A stretch of DNA of 64,000 bases from Rhizophagus irregularis (Eukaryota > Glomeromycota > Glomeromycetes > Glomerales > Glomeraceae): NCBI RefSeq assembly GCF_026210795.1, contig NC_089441.1, positions 1,364,001-1,428,000 on the forward strand, read 5' to 3'. A program made the position numbers and the translations under genes. Below the pieces are notes generated by a model. The model was not told the origin of the DNA. It did not search any database and saw only the letters and a program-made list of their open reading frames with translations. Shown here piece by piece: positions 12,821-25,385 of this stretch. Within the stretch, counting starts at the first letter, position 1; each line of letters starts with the position of its first letter.

Positions 12821-14832
12821 TTAAATTTTGTTATAATTATAATTAGATATTACTTCTTCAATAGGTTTCCATAAAATACGACGAAACCCAATTACTAAAA
12901 TAACAAATCCTTTTAATTTATTAGGATTTGAATTAATGGTTTCAATACGTTTATCAAATACTCCTGAACTAGAATAATTAGCAACTTTTCCTTTTGAAAT
13001 TGTATTCATATATGATTTCAATTGGCTTATACCATTATTTAATATTTCACCTATAGTTATTTGGTTAGTCTTTTTTAATTCTTTTGACCAATATGTATAT
13101 GATCTTTTTAATAAGATTTCTTCATTTTCTTTTTCAAGAATTTTATCTAAATTTTCTAATTCGTTTGCACCAAATCCAACTTTTTGATTTTTTATCAAAC
13201 CAACCAATGAAATATATTTTAATTCTAAGCTAATATAATTATCTCCTATTCCTTTTAAAACAAAAATATCTGAATAACCAAAGCGACCTGATCCTTTTAA
13301 TTTTTTGCCATCCATTACTAATGAAAGTTCTGGAACACGATATTTTAATGGCAAAAGACTTTCAACAATTGCTTGAAGCATAGATTCATTTGCCAAAGAT
13401 AAGACATTTTTGATCTTGTTAATAGAAAAGTTTTTAAAATTTCAATAAAAGGTATAATATTACCTATAACAAGATTTTCATATGCTGAAGCAATAAGAAG
13501 TGCATCATTAACAACCTGCTTATACACTAAATTATTCTTATTTTGTTCTAAAATTTGAATTTGTTTCTTCCAGGATCTATCAGTATCTTCAGTATCATCT
13601 TCTCTTACTCTTCTTAATTCTCTTGTTTGTCTATCTTGAAGAATAAGTTTTTTATTCCACTTTTTATTAAAATTACATTCTAATGCTTTACCTATACTAT
13701 ATACTTCACTTTCAACATCATTATATGTATAACAATTGCAAAATATTAAACGAATATCCTTTTCAAATTCTTCTAAACTTGTATATTGATTATTTTTTAA
13801 TTTTAAATTTATAGTAAATAAATCCATTGGATATTTTATAATCTTTTTTTTAATATCTTTTTCAATATATTTATAGAATAAATTAGCATAAGATTTGTTT
13901 TCAAGTTCATGAAGTATATCATAACAAAAATCAGTAAATTGAAATTTCTTTTTTGGTAAAACTGATTGTAAAGTTTCAGAATAATTTTCAACAGGAATTT
14001 TAACTATTTTTTTTGAAAGTGATACATCTGGTTGTGCAAGTACTAGATTTTCTTTTTCATATTCCTTAACAACTTGTAAATCTGGTTGTAAAGTTTCAGT
14101 CTTTTTTGGAAGTGATGTATCTGGTTGAGAAAGTTCAGTGAGCGTTAAATTCTTCTTATCACATTTCTTAATAACTTTTTGCTTCTTTTTAGGTAAATTT
14201 GATTGTGAAATTTCAGAAATATCAAAATCTTTAATAATTTCTTGCCAGAATATTTGTAATTCTTTAATATGTTGTGAATGTTCTGTTTTTATCTGTAATA
14301 AGACGAAATTGTTAATAGTGCACAATTTTTATTTAGTAGTAAAGAAGGTACATAGCCAGTTCCTCCTCCAGAACAAGCAGACTTTACTAAACAACAAAGT
14401 TAGGGTGCCTGAATTGAGAGCAAGGGCTGATTACCAAACCAACGAATCCAGTAATTCTCATTAAGTGACTTATTATAAGTTTTAGGAGTTACCCATACTT
14501 TGCAAAATAAAAAACGCACCTTATCCTTTATTGCAACAAAAATATCTGGTTCAAATAATTTTTTGGCTTCATATAAATAGCGTTTGTACCAGGTAATGTC
14601 AAAGTTTTGCCATTTATCCAATGTTAATGAAAAGTTAGTTAGTGAATTTAGTGAAGAAATAATGATATCTCGGTTAAGATTCAAAAATCTATAGTAAGTC
14701 TGATTTTTTGATTCAATTAAGTAAGAAACAAGAGCTAATAGTAGTTAATGTGTTAGTTAAAAGCTGAACTCTTTGTTAAAGATTTAGAGTTATCTTACCA
14801 TCATATCCAATATAATTTTCAGTTATATTCAT
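12821..14832 (-). CDS. bromodomain plus PD-(D/E)XK-like nuclease fusion, one-base frameshift
   Basis: Model on the minus strand: exon 1 14832-14799, exon 2 14734-14520, exon 3 14292-12821; introns are GT..AG and in phase. The product is about 573 residues if one base is restored. A bromodomain lies at about 200-295 (FTDFCYDILHELENKSYANL, YPMDLFTINLKLKNNQYTSL, then CNCYTYND, whose Asn near 274 is the usual acetyl-lysine contact). A Lys-rich linker precedes it. The C-terminus has GSGRFGYSDIFVLKG and ISLELKYI; Asp 425 and Glu 440-x-Lys 442 match a PD-(D/E)XK nuclease core. Exon 3 is open in one frame to about 13345 and in the next from 13396. The change is best explained by one missing base in the five-A run at 13407-13411, and no splice choice repairs it. 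It is either a young pseudogene or a sequence error. The nuclease call is motif-based; the bromodomain is firmer. Confidence 0.75.
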
Positions 14833-14864
14833 GATTCATTCATTAACTTATTATGAAAAAAAAA

Positions 14865-15012
14865 TAAAGTATTTGTGAAAAAAATGAAAATGAAATATGT
14901 ATTTGTAAAAAAGTAAAAGTATTTGTAAAAAAGTCAAAGAATAAAAAGTAAAAGTATTTGTAAATGTCAAAGAATAAAAAGTAAAAGTATTTGTAAAAAG
15001 TAAAAGTTAAAA
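14865..15012. repeat. AAAAGTATTTGTAAAAAAGT minisatellite
   Basis: About six irregular copies of a 19-27 bp unit. It covers the region just upstream of the bromodomain gene start (14832). Confidence 0.8.
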
Positions 15013-15127
15013 GCAAGTTTAAATATGAAAAAATCATATGACTCATTGACACAAAAAGAGCATTACCAAATACTCAGCTTTTGTCAGTCCAACTTATTAT
15101 TACAAAAAGATTATAAACTTTACATGC

Positions 15128-15535
15128 AATTCATGCAAGAATAAATAAATATTACTCACATTATTGCATAAATAGAATTGTAATATAATATTTTTTCATA
15201 TTAATCTAGAATAAACTAGTGAAAAATATAAGTATCATGATGTATTTAACATATGATACTATCCATGTAAGAATGAATAAATATTGCTCACATTGCATAA
15301 ATAGAATTGTAATATAACATTTTTCATATTAATTTAGAACATACTAGTGTATTTAATGTGATGCAATCCAAGTAAGAATAAATAAATATTGCTCACATTG
15401 CCTAAGTAATATAACATTTTCTCATATTGATCTATAACAAACTAGTGAAAAAATAAGTATCATGATGTATTTAACGTGATGTGATCCATGTAAGAATGAA
15501 TAAATATTGCTCACATTGCAGAAATATAATCATAA
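15128..15535. repeat. four-copy tandem repeat, units ~105-135 bp
   Basis: Four copies begin near 15133, 15264, 15369 and 15487. Each has AAGAATAAATAAATATTGCT and CACATTGCATAAATAGAATT, then usually CATATTAATCTAGAACAAAC (the last copy is truncated after CACATTGC). No gene is seen between 14833 and 15706. Confidence 0.85.
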
Positions 15536-15706
15536 TTTATCATAATTTAACTTTCATCTGATTCTGATAAAGTAAAATAATTCCTCTAATAATTTGTTAA
15601 AAGGAAAAAGATTTATCATGTTCACACTTTATTATCAATAAATGTCTATATGGTACAGAATTTACTTTTAATTAATTAATGGTGCGTCAGGGTCTAAGTT
15701 CACAAC

Positions 15707-17266
15707 CCCTATAAGAAATATGTATACGGAAAGGATACGTTTTGTATACATTTTATGTACGTTTCTATAGATTCCGTATACAAATTCCGTATATTTAATA
15801 AGCAATTCATTTTTGAACATTTTTTAAAAAAACTAATGTATACGGAAAAAAATAATCATACGGAATGTATACGGAATTTTTAAACTTAATATTTTTAGAA
15901 AATAATTTTACAAAAATCTCGTATCATAACACGAGATCACGTGATTGTTTATTGTTTTGTTATGATACGTTTTTTGTTTTTATATAAACCCTTACTTTGA
16001 TGAGTTTGATCTTCCGATCTTCCTTTCTGTCTTTCCCCTTCCTTCTTTTCTCTCGTCTTATTTTTGTTATTTTTTCTAAATTTTTCTTCTTTTTTCGTCA
16101 TCCCCCTTTTAAAAAAAAAATTTTTTTTTTCGTACCTCACTTTAAAAATTTTTTTTTTCATCACTCTCCTTTAAAAAAAAAATTTTTTTTTCGTCACTCC
16201 CTTAAAAAAAAAATTTTTTTTTGATTTTATTCTTTTATTCTCACTCTTCTTTTTTTTAAAAAAATTTTCTTCTTTCTATTTCTATTTCCTCTTTATAAAA
16301 AATTTTTTATTTTTCTAACTTTGACGTCCTCCCTTTAAAAAAAAATTTTTTTTAACTTTCCTAACTTCGTTACTCTCTTTTTAAAAAAATATTTTTTTTG
16401 ATTTATTCTTTATTCCACTTTCTTTTTTATTTATATTTATCCCTTTTTTTATTTCATAGGCCAGCAGATTTTTTTTTGTGAGAAGATTCAGTTTCTTTTT
16501 TCTTTTTTGTAGATCAGTTTGGGAGTCCTTTCCTTTTTGTAGGATTGTTTAGGTCAGTTCAAATTTTCTTTTTTTTTTTTGTAAGTTGGGTTCAAATTCT
16601 ATTCTTTTTGTAGGTTGTTTCAGTTTTGTTGCTTCAGAGTCATCTTTTTTTGTAGGTCAGTTTTGGATTTATTTTGTTGTTTTGGTTTCTTTTTCATCAG
16701 ATGCTTCATAATTCTTTTCATTTATGTAGGTCAGACATTCTGGAGTTCTCTTTTTTTTTTTGTAGGAATGCTGACCTTTGGTGACTTGGACGATTGCAGA
16801 TACTATATGAAGGGGGGTTTTGTTTCCAATTAAGTTAGACGTTCTTATGTTTCTTTTTTTTTGTTTTTTTTAGGTTGTTTGACTCCAAATGAACCTGAAC
16901 TTATAGATAATTTTGGTTGCAATAGGTGGTTTTAATAAGGAGGGAATTTTCATAATGTATTTGTATTTTGTTTATTTTTTATTTTTTATTTAATTTAATA
17001 AAGTAAAATTAGATTTATGTAAATATAATTATAATAAACTGTAATACAAATAGTAAATTCAGTGACCAAATCGTATAAATTTCGTGATAAAATCAGTGAT
17101 CAAATCATGTAAATTCCATATGAATTCCGTGCAAATTCCGTATCCAACCCATATTTTTAGTGATACGGAATTGTGCATTTTTCCGTATCCTATTATGATA
17201 CGTTATTTCTAAGGAAAAAAATCGTATAAAAACTTTATAAAAAACGTATCCAATTTTTTTATAGGG
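15707..17266. mobile_element. 1.56 kb element with CCCTATAA ends
   Basis: The left end CCCTATAAGAAATATGTATA and the right end CCCTATAAAAAAATTGGATA (reverse complement) are imperfect inverted repeats. Both lead into blocks of GATACG and CCGTATAC type. AAC flanks each side (15704-15706 and 17267-17269), a possible 3-bp duplication. Inside are a TATATAAA box near 15980, then long T/C-rich DNA with CCTTTAAAAAAAATTTTTTT repeated many times (16100-16400) and repeated T-run plus GTAGG motifs (16490-16770). No protein is recognisable; the long frames are low complexity. It shares its ends with the palindrome at 32500-32794. Confidence 0.65.
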
Positions 17267-17960
17267 AACCTACTACCACTGTCATTGCTTGTAATATCTC
17301 AGCCCCTATGTGTAAATCAATTCTAGTTTGACTTTTATAAATATATAGGAATTAACTTGAATTAATTAAAATCATAAATTGGGTACTCTGAAATCTGATT
17401 AATAAATACATTATTTAGATGAGTGATAATATAGTACCACAAACTTCATCTGATGTACTTGTTTTAAATTAAATAAATAAGAGGAAAATAGGATATCTAA
17501 TTTCCAAACAGGATCTTAATGTATATATTATCAAAATTTTTGCTTAAGAAAGAATTAATTAAAATTATTGTTACGATATTTTTGCTAATATCATCATTAA
17601 TAAATACTAGAGATTTTTAAAATTAATTAAGATATTTTATGATTTAATGTTATTTTATTTGTATTTTTCTAGGTTCAAATAGCGAGGTGGCATGATATAA
17701 TATTTTTATTATATAAACATTATTTTCCAAAAACTTTTTTTTATACAGTATATATTATTATCGTTCAGATCATGCAGATTTTCATAGAACAATATTTTCA
17801 TTAGCCATAGCAATAACATATGATTGATACAATAAACTAATAAAGCGGAGTAAAAAAATGGCGTAAATGAATCTTTTGTAGGAAAAGTTTAAATAAAGCT
17901 TATAAAAATGAAATTTATAGAAAGCTTTATTGATCAAAAACGTCAGAACGATAACACTTT

Positions 17961-18083
17961 TATTGGATGTGGGGCTATATCAGTCACAGGGCTCTTCATT
18001 GATTGGTGAAAATGGCCACCACGTGGTCTATTTTCATCCAATCATTCGGTCCTGTGACCGATATAGCTACTCCCCATCTAATA
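17961..18083. mobile_element. 123 bp palindromic element
   Basis: Two arms of about 58 bp are inverted around AATGGCCACCACGTGGTC near 18020. The arms begin TATTGGATGTGGGG and TATTAGATGGGGA (reverse complement) and share ATATCAGTCACAGG/ATATCGGTCACAGG. There is no ORF of its own; the open frame across it is a by-product of the palindrome. Confidence 0.7.
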
Positions 18084-18089
18084 ATATGT

Positions 18090-19020
18090 ATTTATTTTAT
18101 ATTTATTTATTTAATTTTCTTTTCAAGATGAATTATTTCGAATATGAAAAATTATTGTGATTTGAAATTCCTTAATTAGTGTTCAATTGAGAAATATCAA
18201 TTTGTAAAGATTCTATTTAATATATAAAGAATTTTATTACCATCCTCCGGTCCTCGTAATTGCTGCATTTTTCAAAAATAAAAAATTATCATTAATATCT
18301 GCATAGTAGTTGCTACCATTATACTGTATTTTAATCGATTCCATATAAGGTATCGCTATTCAAGTCAATTAAAATCATTAATCGTGTATCCTGAAATCTG
18401 ATCAATAAATGAGCTGATTAAATAAGTGTGATAACATAACACCACGAATTTCATCTAGCATTATTGCTAGTAATTTTAATCATCATCAATATCTTGCATG
18501 ATAAGCGATTTAAAGATATGATTACTACTGCATACTGCTAACTATGAAAAACGTATCGGCGGATTTGTTTCATCATCCAACAAAGTACTATATAAGTTAA
18601 GGTTAAGGATGTGCAATATAGTAATCCAAAAAAAGTGTGTACAATTTAAAAAATGCAATTGGTGCGATTTTAATTTTGGCCAGGTTTAATATTTTAAATA
18701 TGATTGTTAAACAAATTGAAAAAAATAATTTTAATTTTTAAATACTATACAATTTTATAGAAAGGATATATATGATTGATTATTTTATTTTGGTTGCTTA
18801 ATATACAGTACTATGTTTAATACATGTTTGACATTTAACTCGAAACCAATTTTCACAATTTATATGTACAAATTATAATTAATAGTTTGGAAGATAACTT
18901 TACATTAATAATTTGTTGAATAATACCAATATAAATAATAGAAGGGAAATAGTACATAAAATCGTTAAAAAAACTGTATTTTGATCCAAAGATCTATCGT
19001 AAAGTGAAGAAAAGAAAAAA
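18090..19020. other. no gene seen
   Basis: AT-rich with no supported coding frame, RNA gene or clear repeat. Confidence 0.5.
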
Positions 19021-19021
19021 T

Positions 19022-19330
19022 GTTAAGCCAAATTCGAGTAGAACACCACCCTTACAACTTACCCAGATAAGTTCCAGGTCTTCAAGGCCGTTCCCTACAA
19101 AAACAAAAGAAAAGAAGAAACATTAACAACATTTCTTAAATCAAATCTAAATAGAACGCCATTCTTACGACTTACCCAGGAAGTTCCAGGTCTTCAAGGC
19201 TGTTTTCTACAAAAACAAAGAAAAAAAAGAAACGTTAGAAACGTTTCAAATAAAAACCTTTTACCCAATGGACTTACAAGAACATTTCCAAGGCTTCAAA
19301 AGTCCGTTTCCTACAAAATATAAAAAATAA
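19022..19330 (-). repeat. three tandem ~110 bp units with a microexon-like core
   Basis: On the minus strand, units centred near 19095, 19195 and 19300 each contain a TTTTGTAG acceptor-like site. A 31-34 nt core with CCTTGAAGACCTGGAACTT (changed in the third unit) follows, then, in two units, a GTAAGT donor-like site. An A/G-rich spacer separates the units. No gene around them was recognised. Confidence 0.6.
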
Positions 19331-21906
19331 ATGTCTATAAAGTTTCTAAAAGCAAATTTAAAAGCTTTTTGAAACTTAACTTTCCGAATACTAAATAAGG
19401 TTCCGTGTTCCTGATTTCTAAAAAAAAAATCTATAAATTTTTTTTAAAAAAAAATTGAAACCCGAAAAACAAATTTGGTTTAAAAAAAAATAATTAAAAA
19501 CTGAAAAAAAAAATAAAAAAAATAAAAATTCGGTTTAAAAAAAACTGAAAAGTTTGATCGCTGCGAATATGATTTCTTATTTTTTTATTTATTTATTTAA
19601 AAAGAAAAAATATGTTTATAAACATAAAAGGTAATATTAAATAGTACGCATGATAAGTAAAAAAGGAATGAGATCTTTATTATGACCCGACCTGATTATT
19701 CAGGTATTAACTAAAAAAATTAAGAAATACGGCATAATTACAATATGATTGATATCAATACTAGCATACTATTTAAAAATAAAATAAACTTTCGTCTAAA
19801 TACACTTTTTTAAATAATATTGTAGTTAGCCGAAATATCCAGGAGAGCAAGAAACGCCAATATATAATACCAAAGCGAACCAGAGGCAACATCAAAATGT
19901 GATGATTTCATATATTTTTAAATTTATTTAATTTATTTATTAACTTTAAATTAACAATTAAATTTACATACTAATAATAAAATATATTAATCATTCATAC
20001 TTTATTAAGCTATAATAAATGTTCAAACAAAATTTATTTTAATTATACTATTATTCAAATTAATTATACTACAAATGCCTTACTTTTGTTTCTCATTCCA
20101 TAATTTAATAGCACCTCTCGTCAATGCATTAGCAGGCTTCTAATAATTTTAGAAACAGCTAATTCAAACGTTATTAATAATAACGGTAAATATTGTAACC
20201 GCTTTTTTAAAATAATAATGTAGTTCAACCGTAAATAACTAGCCGTAAATATAGTAGTTGAATTAACAAATTATTCAATCAAAATGGATTGGGTGTTGTT
20301 AGCCGAAATTTACTGCGCCTTCGGCTGAATTTTCGGCTAACTTCACCGTTATTAAAAATTAGGATGGAATTGTTATAAATTTATTTCATATGAATACGAT
20401 CATTCACATTTTTCGTAAAAAATCAATCACATGTTAAATTTACAAAACAAACAGAACATCAATCAATAATGGACAAAAATACAAAATTAAAATAAAAAGT
20501 ACATCAAATAATGACAAAACATACAAGCAAAGTTTGACCCATACTGACACTCTGACAAGGCTTTTTATGCCATATTATTTATTCTAGTAATTCTACAGTA
20601 TCGTAGCGCGCTGCATACAGCATCCCCTTGAAAAAGTAATCCCCTTAAGCAGTACCCTGGTATTATTCAGCTATGTTGATATTTTTGATTAGTACCCGGT
20701 GTTAATTTATGCCAAAAATTTGATATTTGATCAAAATTATCCCTTGTATAGTACCCTCTCCTCACATAGTACCTCCGGGGTACTATTCAATCTAGGTTGA
20801 CTTTTGAATAGTACCTGAGGTACTGTATGGTATATTTTCTTTCGTATCCAATGATAGAATATACTGACAGTCAGTATTATTACTGATCCAAGCTGGAGTC
20901 TGGAGATACTATTTTACGAATCTGATATGGACCAATCCGGTCAGTTGTTGCATGAAATAAAATTAAATTGTGATCAAAATGAATAGATAAAATAAAATAA
21001 ATGGTTTATTAAATTACCAAAACAAATAAATAAACTAAAGCATTGTAAGCATTATTAATTTATAATAAACAAAACCTTAATCAATGTAAATCAATTATAT
21101 AACTTTACTTTTGTAAAATTATCGATTTTTTTTTTTTAAAAAAAAATAAAGAAAATTCTAAAATGAATTAAAAATTCTTTGTATGAGAGATTTCACATCA
21201 TTGGATTTGTCTCAATAAGATGAATCCAATGAGCTAAGTTTCTTCTTATGATCACTAGATGCAAGTAAATTTGTTAAATCAATTTTTTGATTTTATTTAA
21301 TTTTTTGCTATACAGTATATTGAAATAAATTGTTTACTAATGAAATCAAAATAGTGCCAATAAATTTATACAAAATTCATGGTTCCGCAAACTTAACATG
21401 TAACTCATTCAAAAAAAATATTACAGGTTTAAGTAAAAATTTTGAAATTTGAAATAATGAAATTATTTAACATGATATGACGAACTTAGTTTGTAATTAT
21501 TTAGTTATTTAGGTAAAAAATAACATTGATAAATACTATACATAAAATTTGGAACTAGATCTATCTAAAAATATATAATTCATTTTGGTTTGCGTTACAC
21601 ATTAAATTTTTAGATGATAAATGGTTTTAGCAGACAAATATTCCTGCAAAATCCTACAAACTAAGAGATAGTAAATTTTAATTAATCCCAAAAAATAAGA
21701 CTTTTCCAATCGGCCGATATGTTTACTAGAAATTTTTAATGAATTGTACGAGTTAGTATTTTAGATATTATGATTACATTTGGATTGATAATAATATATA
21801 TGTATCCTTGTTTATCTGACTTTTATTACATTAAATTCAAAATTATAAGAACTTATAACAAATATGGTACAATTGGGTACATGTAATTATGTATTATGTA
21901 ATTTGG
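19331..21906. other. no gene; scattered short inverted repeats
   Basis: No coding frame is supported. At 20640-20835 several AGTACC(C/T) blocks occur in both orientations, with a clear hairpin GGTACTATTCAA..TTGAATAGTACC at 20787-20822. This is probably a decayed MITE. At 20295-20345 a GCCGAAA/TTTCGGC pair forms another small inverted repeat. Confidence 0.4.
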
Positions 21907-23392
21907 TTATTTTTTAATAACTTGAAATACTTCAAAATCACCCACATCAATTTGATTCGGTAAATTAAGTGCACCAATATAAGAAACATTCACAGAGTTA
22001 CAGTGATAATAATACCAAAAATCAGGATTATCCCTAAGATTTACAAATAAATTATTCCAACCAAAATATGGACCACAGTGTGAATAATTTCGTATAGAAT
22101 ATAGACTACCATTACTGTAAACTACTTTTGCACTTTGAAAATTATTCTTATCTGCAATTGAGAAAATAAAGCTATCTATTGTAGATTTTTCACTGTTACT
22201 TGAATCCCAAAAAAGTGGATTATATCCTCCAATTATTTGTTCTGAATTTTTAAATTTTACTATAACTATGGTAGCTCCCTTATTATCACATTTAGTATGA
22301 AATGCTGCAGCTGTATTACCATCTCTGCTAGCTCTATATAAAAGCTTGAATTCATAAGGAACATCATTAATATATTCTTTCTTCTTTCTATCAATCCAAT
22401 TTACAAAATGTGCAATGTGCTCTTGATTAATTATGATAGAATCAATGTTACATTTTAAGCGGTTTGAATTTCTTGGTGTATATATTGGTTTGTATCCAGG
22501 AACCATATAAAATTTTGTAATATCATTTCTTAATTCTTTAGATAAGACTTTTTCATAAGGTTTAACTTTATTAAAGTAATCTTCACTAGGTATTTCGTAA
22601 AATCTAATCAAAGGAATAAACTTGTAAAGTATTCTTTTAAAGATATTAAAATCATCTTTGTTCCATTTAGAAACGTCTTGATTAAGTACTTGTTCTTGTG
22701 CTAATCCCCATTTAATTAAATTTTCCCAGATTTCAATCTCATTTAAATTCAAATCATCACGTTGTAAAATAATTTCCAATAAAGGAGCGGATAGTTGAAT
22801 AAATTTATCAGAATTGAATAAAATTCCTGGTTCTGAACAAATTTTATTCAAACAAAGTTCTTGCAAATTAACAAGTGCCTTACAATAGGAAATTATCCGA
22901 AGAATTCTGACTGGATCATTTTGTAAGAATCGTTGTTGATGTTCAATAATATATTCTTCGATTAATTTAACTAATTTTTTCAACATTAATTTATCAGAAA
23001 TAATCATTAAATCTAAAAGTTCGGTCCCGGTTTTATTAGCAATATTCATTTGATCAGTATAAAGGTACCTGAAAATATGAAAAAATATGTTAATTTATAA
23101 AAAAAAAGGTTGAAAATTTCGATAACGTAGATATTTACTTAAGAATAATTTCAAAAACTTGAGAAGAAATATTTGGTTCCTTAATTATATATTTCCCATC
23201 TTTTTTTTCGATATTTTCAGTAGACAATATTTTATTAAAATATTCGGACCTACAGCATAAAATATTAGAATGAGCATGAAATTCCTTAAAATTAGGTTCT
23301 CTTCCAACGTGAATGATAACATCATAATATGATTCTATTTTGAGTAACTGTTCAAGTGCTTTAGATAAACCAGATTCAAAGTTATAGGACAT
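21907..23392 (-). CDS. BTB-BACK-TLDc domain protein
   Basis: Exon 1 23392-23139 and exon 2 23068-21907 (intron GTAAAT..TTTCAG, phase 2) give 471 residues. BTB is at about 10-98 (YYDVIIHVGREPNFKEFHAH, RSEYFNKIL), BACK-like helices at about 120-230, and TLDc from about 295 to the end (LLYRASRDGNTAAAFHTKCD, EQIIGGYNPLFWDSS). It is very close to the broken copy at 28430-30078, with mostly single-residue differences, and they share about 55 bp of sequence upstream of the ATG. They are therefore recent duplicates. Role as for the copy at 6484: a probable Cullin-3 adaptor, target unknown. No break is seen. Confidence 0.92.
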
Positions 23393-24009
23393 TTTCTTTT
23401 AACTAAAATTTTAAGTAAAAATATTTTAAAAATATTTTACGCAAGAGAAAAAAAAAAGAAAATTAAAGTTTGAAGATCTCATATTTATAAAGTAAAATTA
23501 CGGACGAAATTCTCCGAACCAATCAGAAATGACAGAATTTTTGGTTACAAAAATTTTCAAATTTGTCTACATATAATTTCTACTTTATGTCAAAAAAGAC
23601 TTAGTATACGTTATATAATTACGTAATTTTTCGATATTAATCTTTACGAAATAAAGTTATCATCTATTCAAGAAAAAAAAATTGAAATATAAATATTAAT
23701 AATTATTTAATATCATCTACTGATCTACATTAAGAATGATATTTATTTATTTTACGTACTGTACTACTGTAGTGATCTAATAAAAGCAAAATCTAGAATT
23801 TTATAAGCAGCAGCTATGCATACTCGATAACTAGAAATGTGTTTAACTGTTTATTAGCAGGGGACGAAATCCCCTGTGATTATACATTTATAGTATATCT
23901 AACGTTGCATTTTGAACCTTTTCAGATATTTCATGATGCAATTTCTGTGCAGATTTTATCTATTGAACATTTATGAGGGAGCCGTGAAATCCACATTCTC
24001 CTGCACATA
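23393..24009. other. upstream region of the BTB gene, no gene seen
   Basis: The first ~60 bp matches the upstream of the broken BTB copy (TATTTTACGCAAGA motif). The rest is AT-rich with no supported feature. Confidence 0.5.
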
Positions 24010-24518
24010 CACAGTGAAATTCGATAAACCGGATATTCGATAAACCGGATTTGGGCCTAAACCGGACTTTTTTGCTGGAACCAAATCACGTATATTAAAA
24101 TAGGCTCGATATACCGGAGTTACTAGTAAAAGCTCGATATTCGCTATAACGGATCAATTTTCTAACCAGCTATAGTAAAAATGATTCGATAAACCGGATC
24201 ACGTGACTGAGAACCAATAAAATTTAAGTAACGTGATGCGGTAAATCTTAAATTTGGCCGGAATTATAAAAATCTTGAAGTTAAGTATTACTTATATATT
24301 CAATTAAAATATTTTATATTCATTTTTATGACCTCTATAACTTAAAACTAGATGAAAAAATCAAATTATAGTGTATATTAGTTTTATTAGGAAAATTTTT
24401 TAAAAATTCAATATAATAGATTTTCAATATATCGAAATTTTTTCGCTAAACCGGATATCCCGATAAACCGGATATTTTTAGTGGAACCGATAGATCCGGT
24501 TTATCGAATTTCACTGTG
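24010..24518. mobile_element. 509 bp pogo/Tigger-like MITE
   Basis: Terminal inverted repeats are CACAGTGAAATTCGATAAAC plus CGGAT at both ends, flanked by TA (24008-24009 and 24519-24520). GATAAACCGGAT repeats inside both ends. CAGTG.., CGATA.. ends with a TA target match the pogo/Tigger branch of Tc1-mariner. It has no transposase frame, so it is non-autonomous. Confidence 0.85.
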
Positions 24519-24559
24519 TATATGTATAGTATCATAAAAATGGTGATAAAAGAGATTAT

Positions 24560-25385
24560 CACTTTTTAAATATAGCAGGTAAAAAATTTGAATTAAATAC
24601 ATTGCTATTAAAAAGTCTCAGAAAATTTTTTGTATTGATCTATTGTTATTAAAAAAAAATAATCATAAAAATTTTATCATACCTATAATTGCTATTAAAA
24701 TAAATCCCAGAAAATTTTATTATATCTATCTATTGTACTATACCATTCTATTATTAAAAAAAAAATATTTTTTTATTAACCTTATTAAATGTAATCTATT
24801 ATAAAAAATCTTTTATTATCATTACTTATTAGGCCTATAAAAACGAAACGTGTTAAATTTGTTGTTCATGTGTAATAAATGCCTAAAAAAGCACCATTTT
24901 GTTTAATTTTCGTTTTTTTGTCTTATTATAGTAATATTAGTGTTACTGTGAACTATAAAAAAAATCTTACTAAAAACAATTATTAACTTTAGTTAATAAG
25001 TTAATTGTCCATTACCGATCTATTGTAATTAAAAAAATCCCAGAAAATTTTTATTATATATCTATTGTATTAAAGAAAGAATCCCCAAAAAATTTATTAT
25101 ATTATATGATACCAATTTATTGTTATTAAAAAAGATTACAAAAATTTTATTATATCTATTTATTGTATGGTTAACCCTATTGTACTATACCGATATATTG
25201 TTATTAAAAAAAATCCTAGAAAATTTTTTTATACCAAACTATTCTTATTAAAAAAAAAATCTCATAAAATTTTTTATAAATCTCACTAAACACAATCTAT
25301 TGTTATAAAAAAATCTTTTATTAATTTATTAGTAGTATTAGTATACTTTTAAAATAAACTCACTCACAAGTACACTAGTTTATTT
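24560..25385. repeat. degenerate tandem repeats, arm of a foldback family
   Basis: Units of ~45-65 bp with CTATTGTTATTAAAAAAAAT, CCCAGAAAATTTT and TATTATATCTATCTATTG repeat about ten times. The end near 25370 (CTCACTCACAAGTACACTAG) matches the terminus of the 42451-44694 element, so this is a related arm. About 110 bp of unrelated DNA at 24832-24945 interrupts it, between CTATAA and TTATAG borders. Confidence 0.75.
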
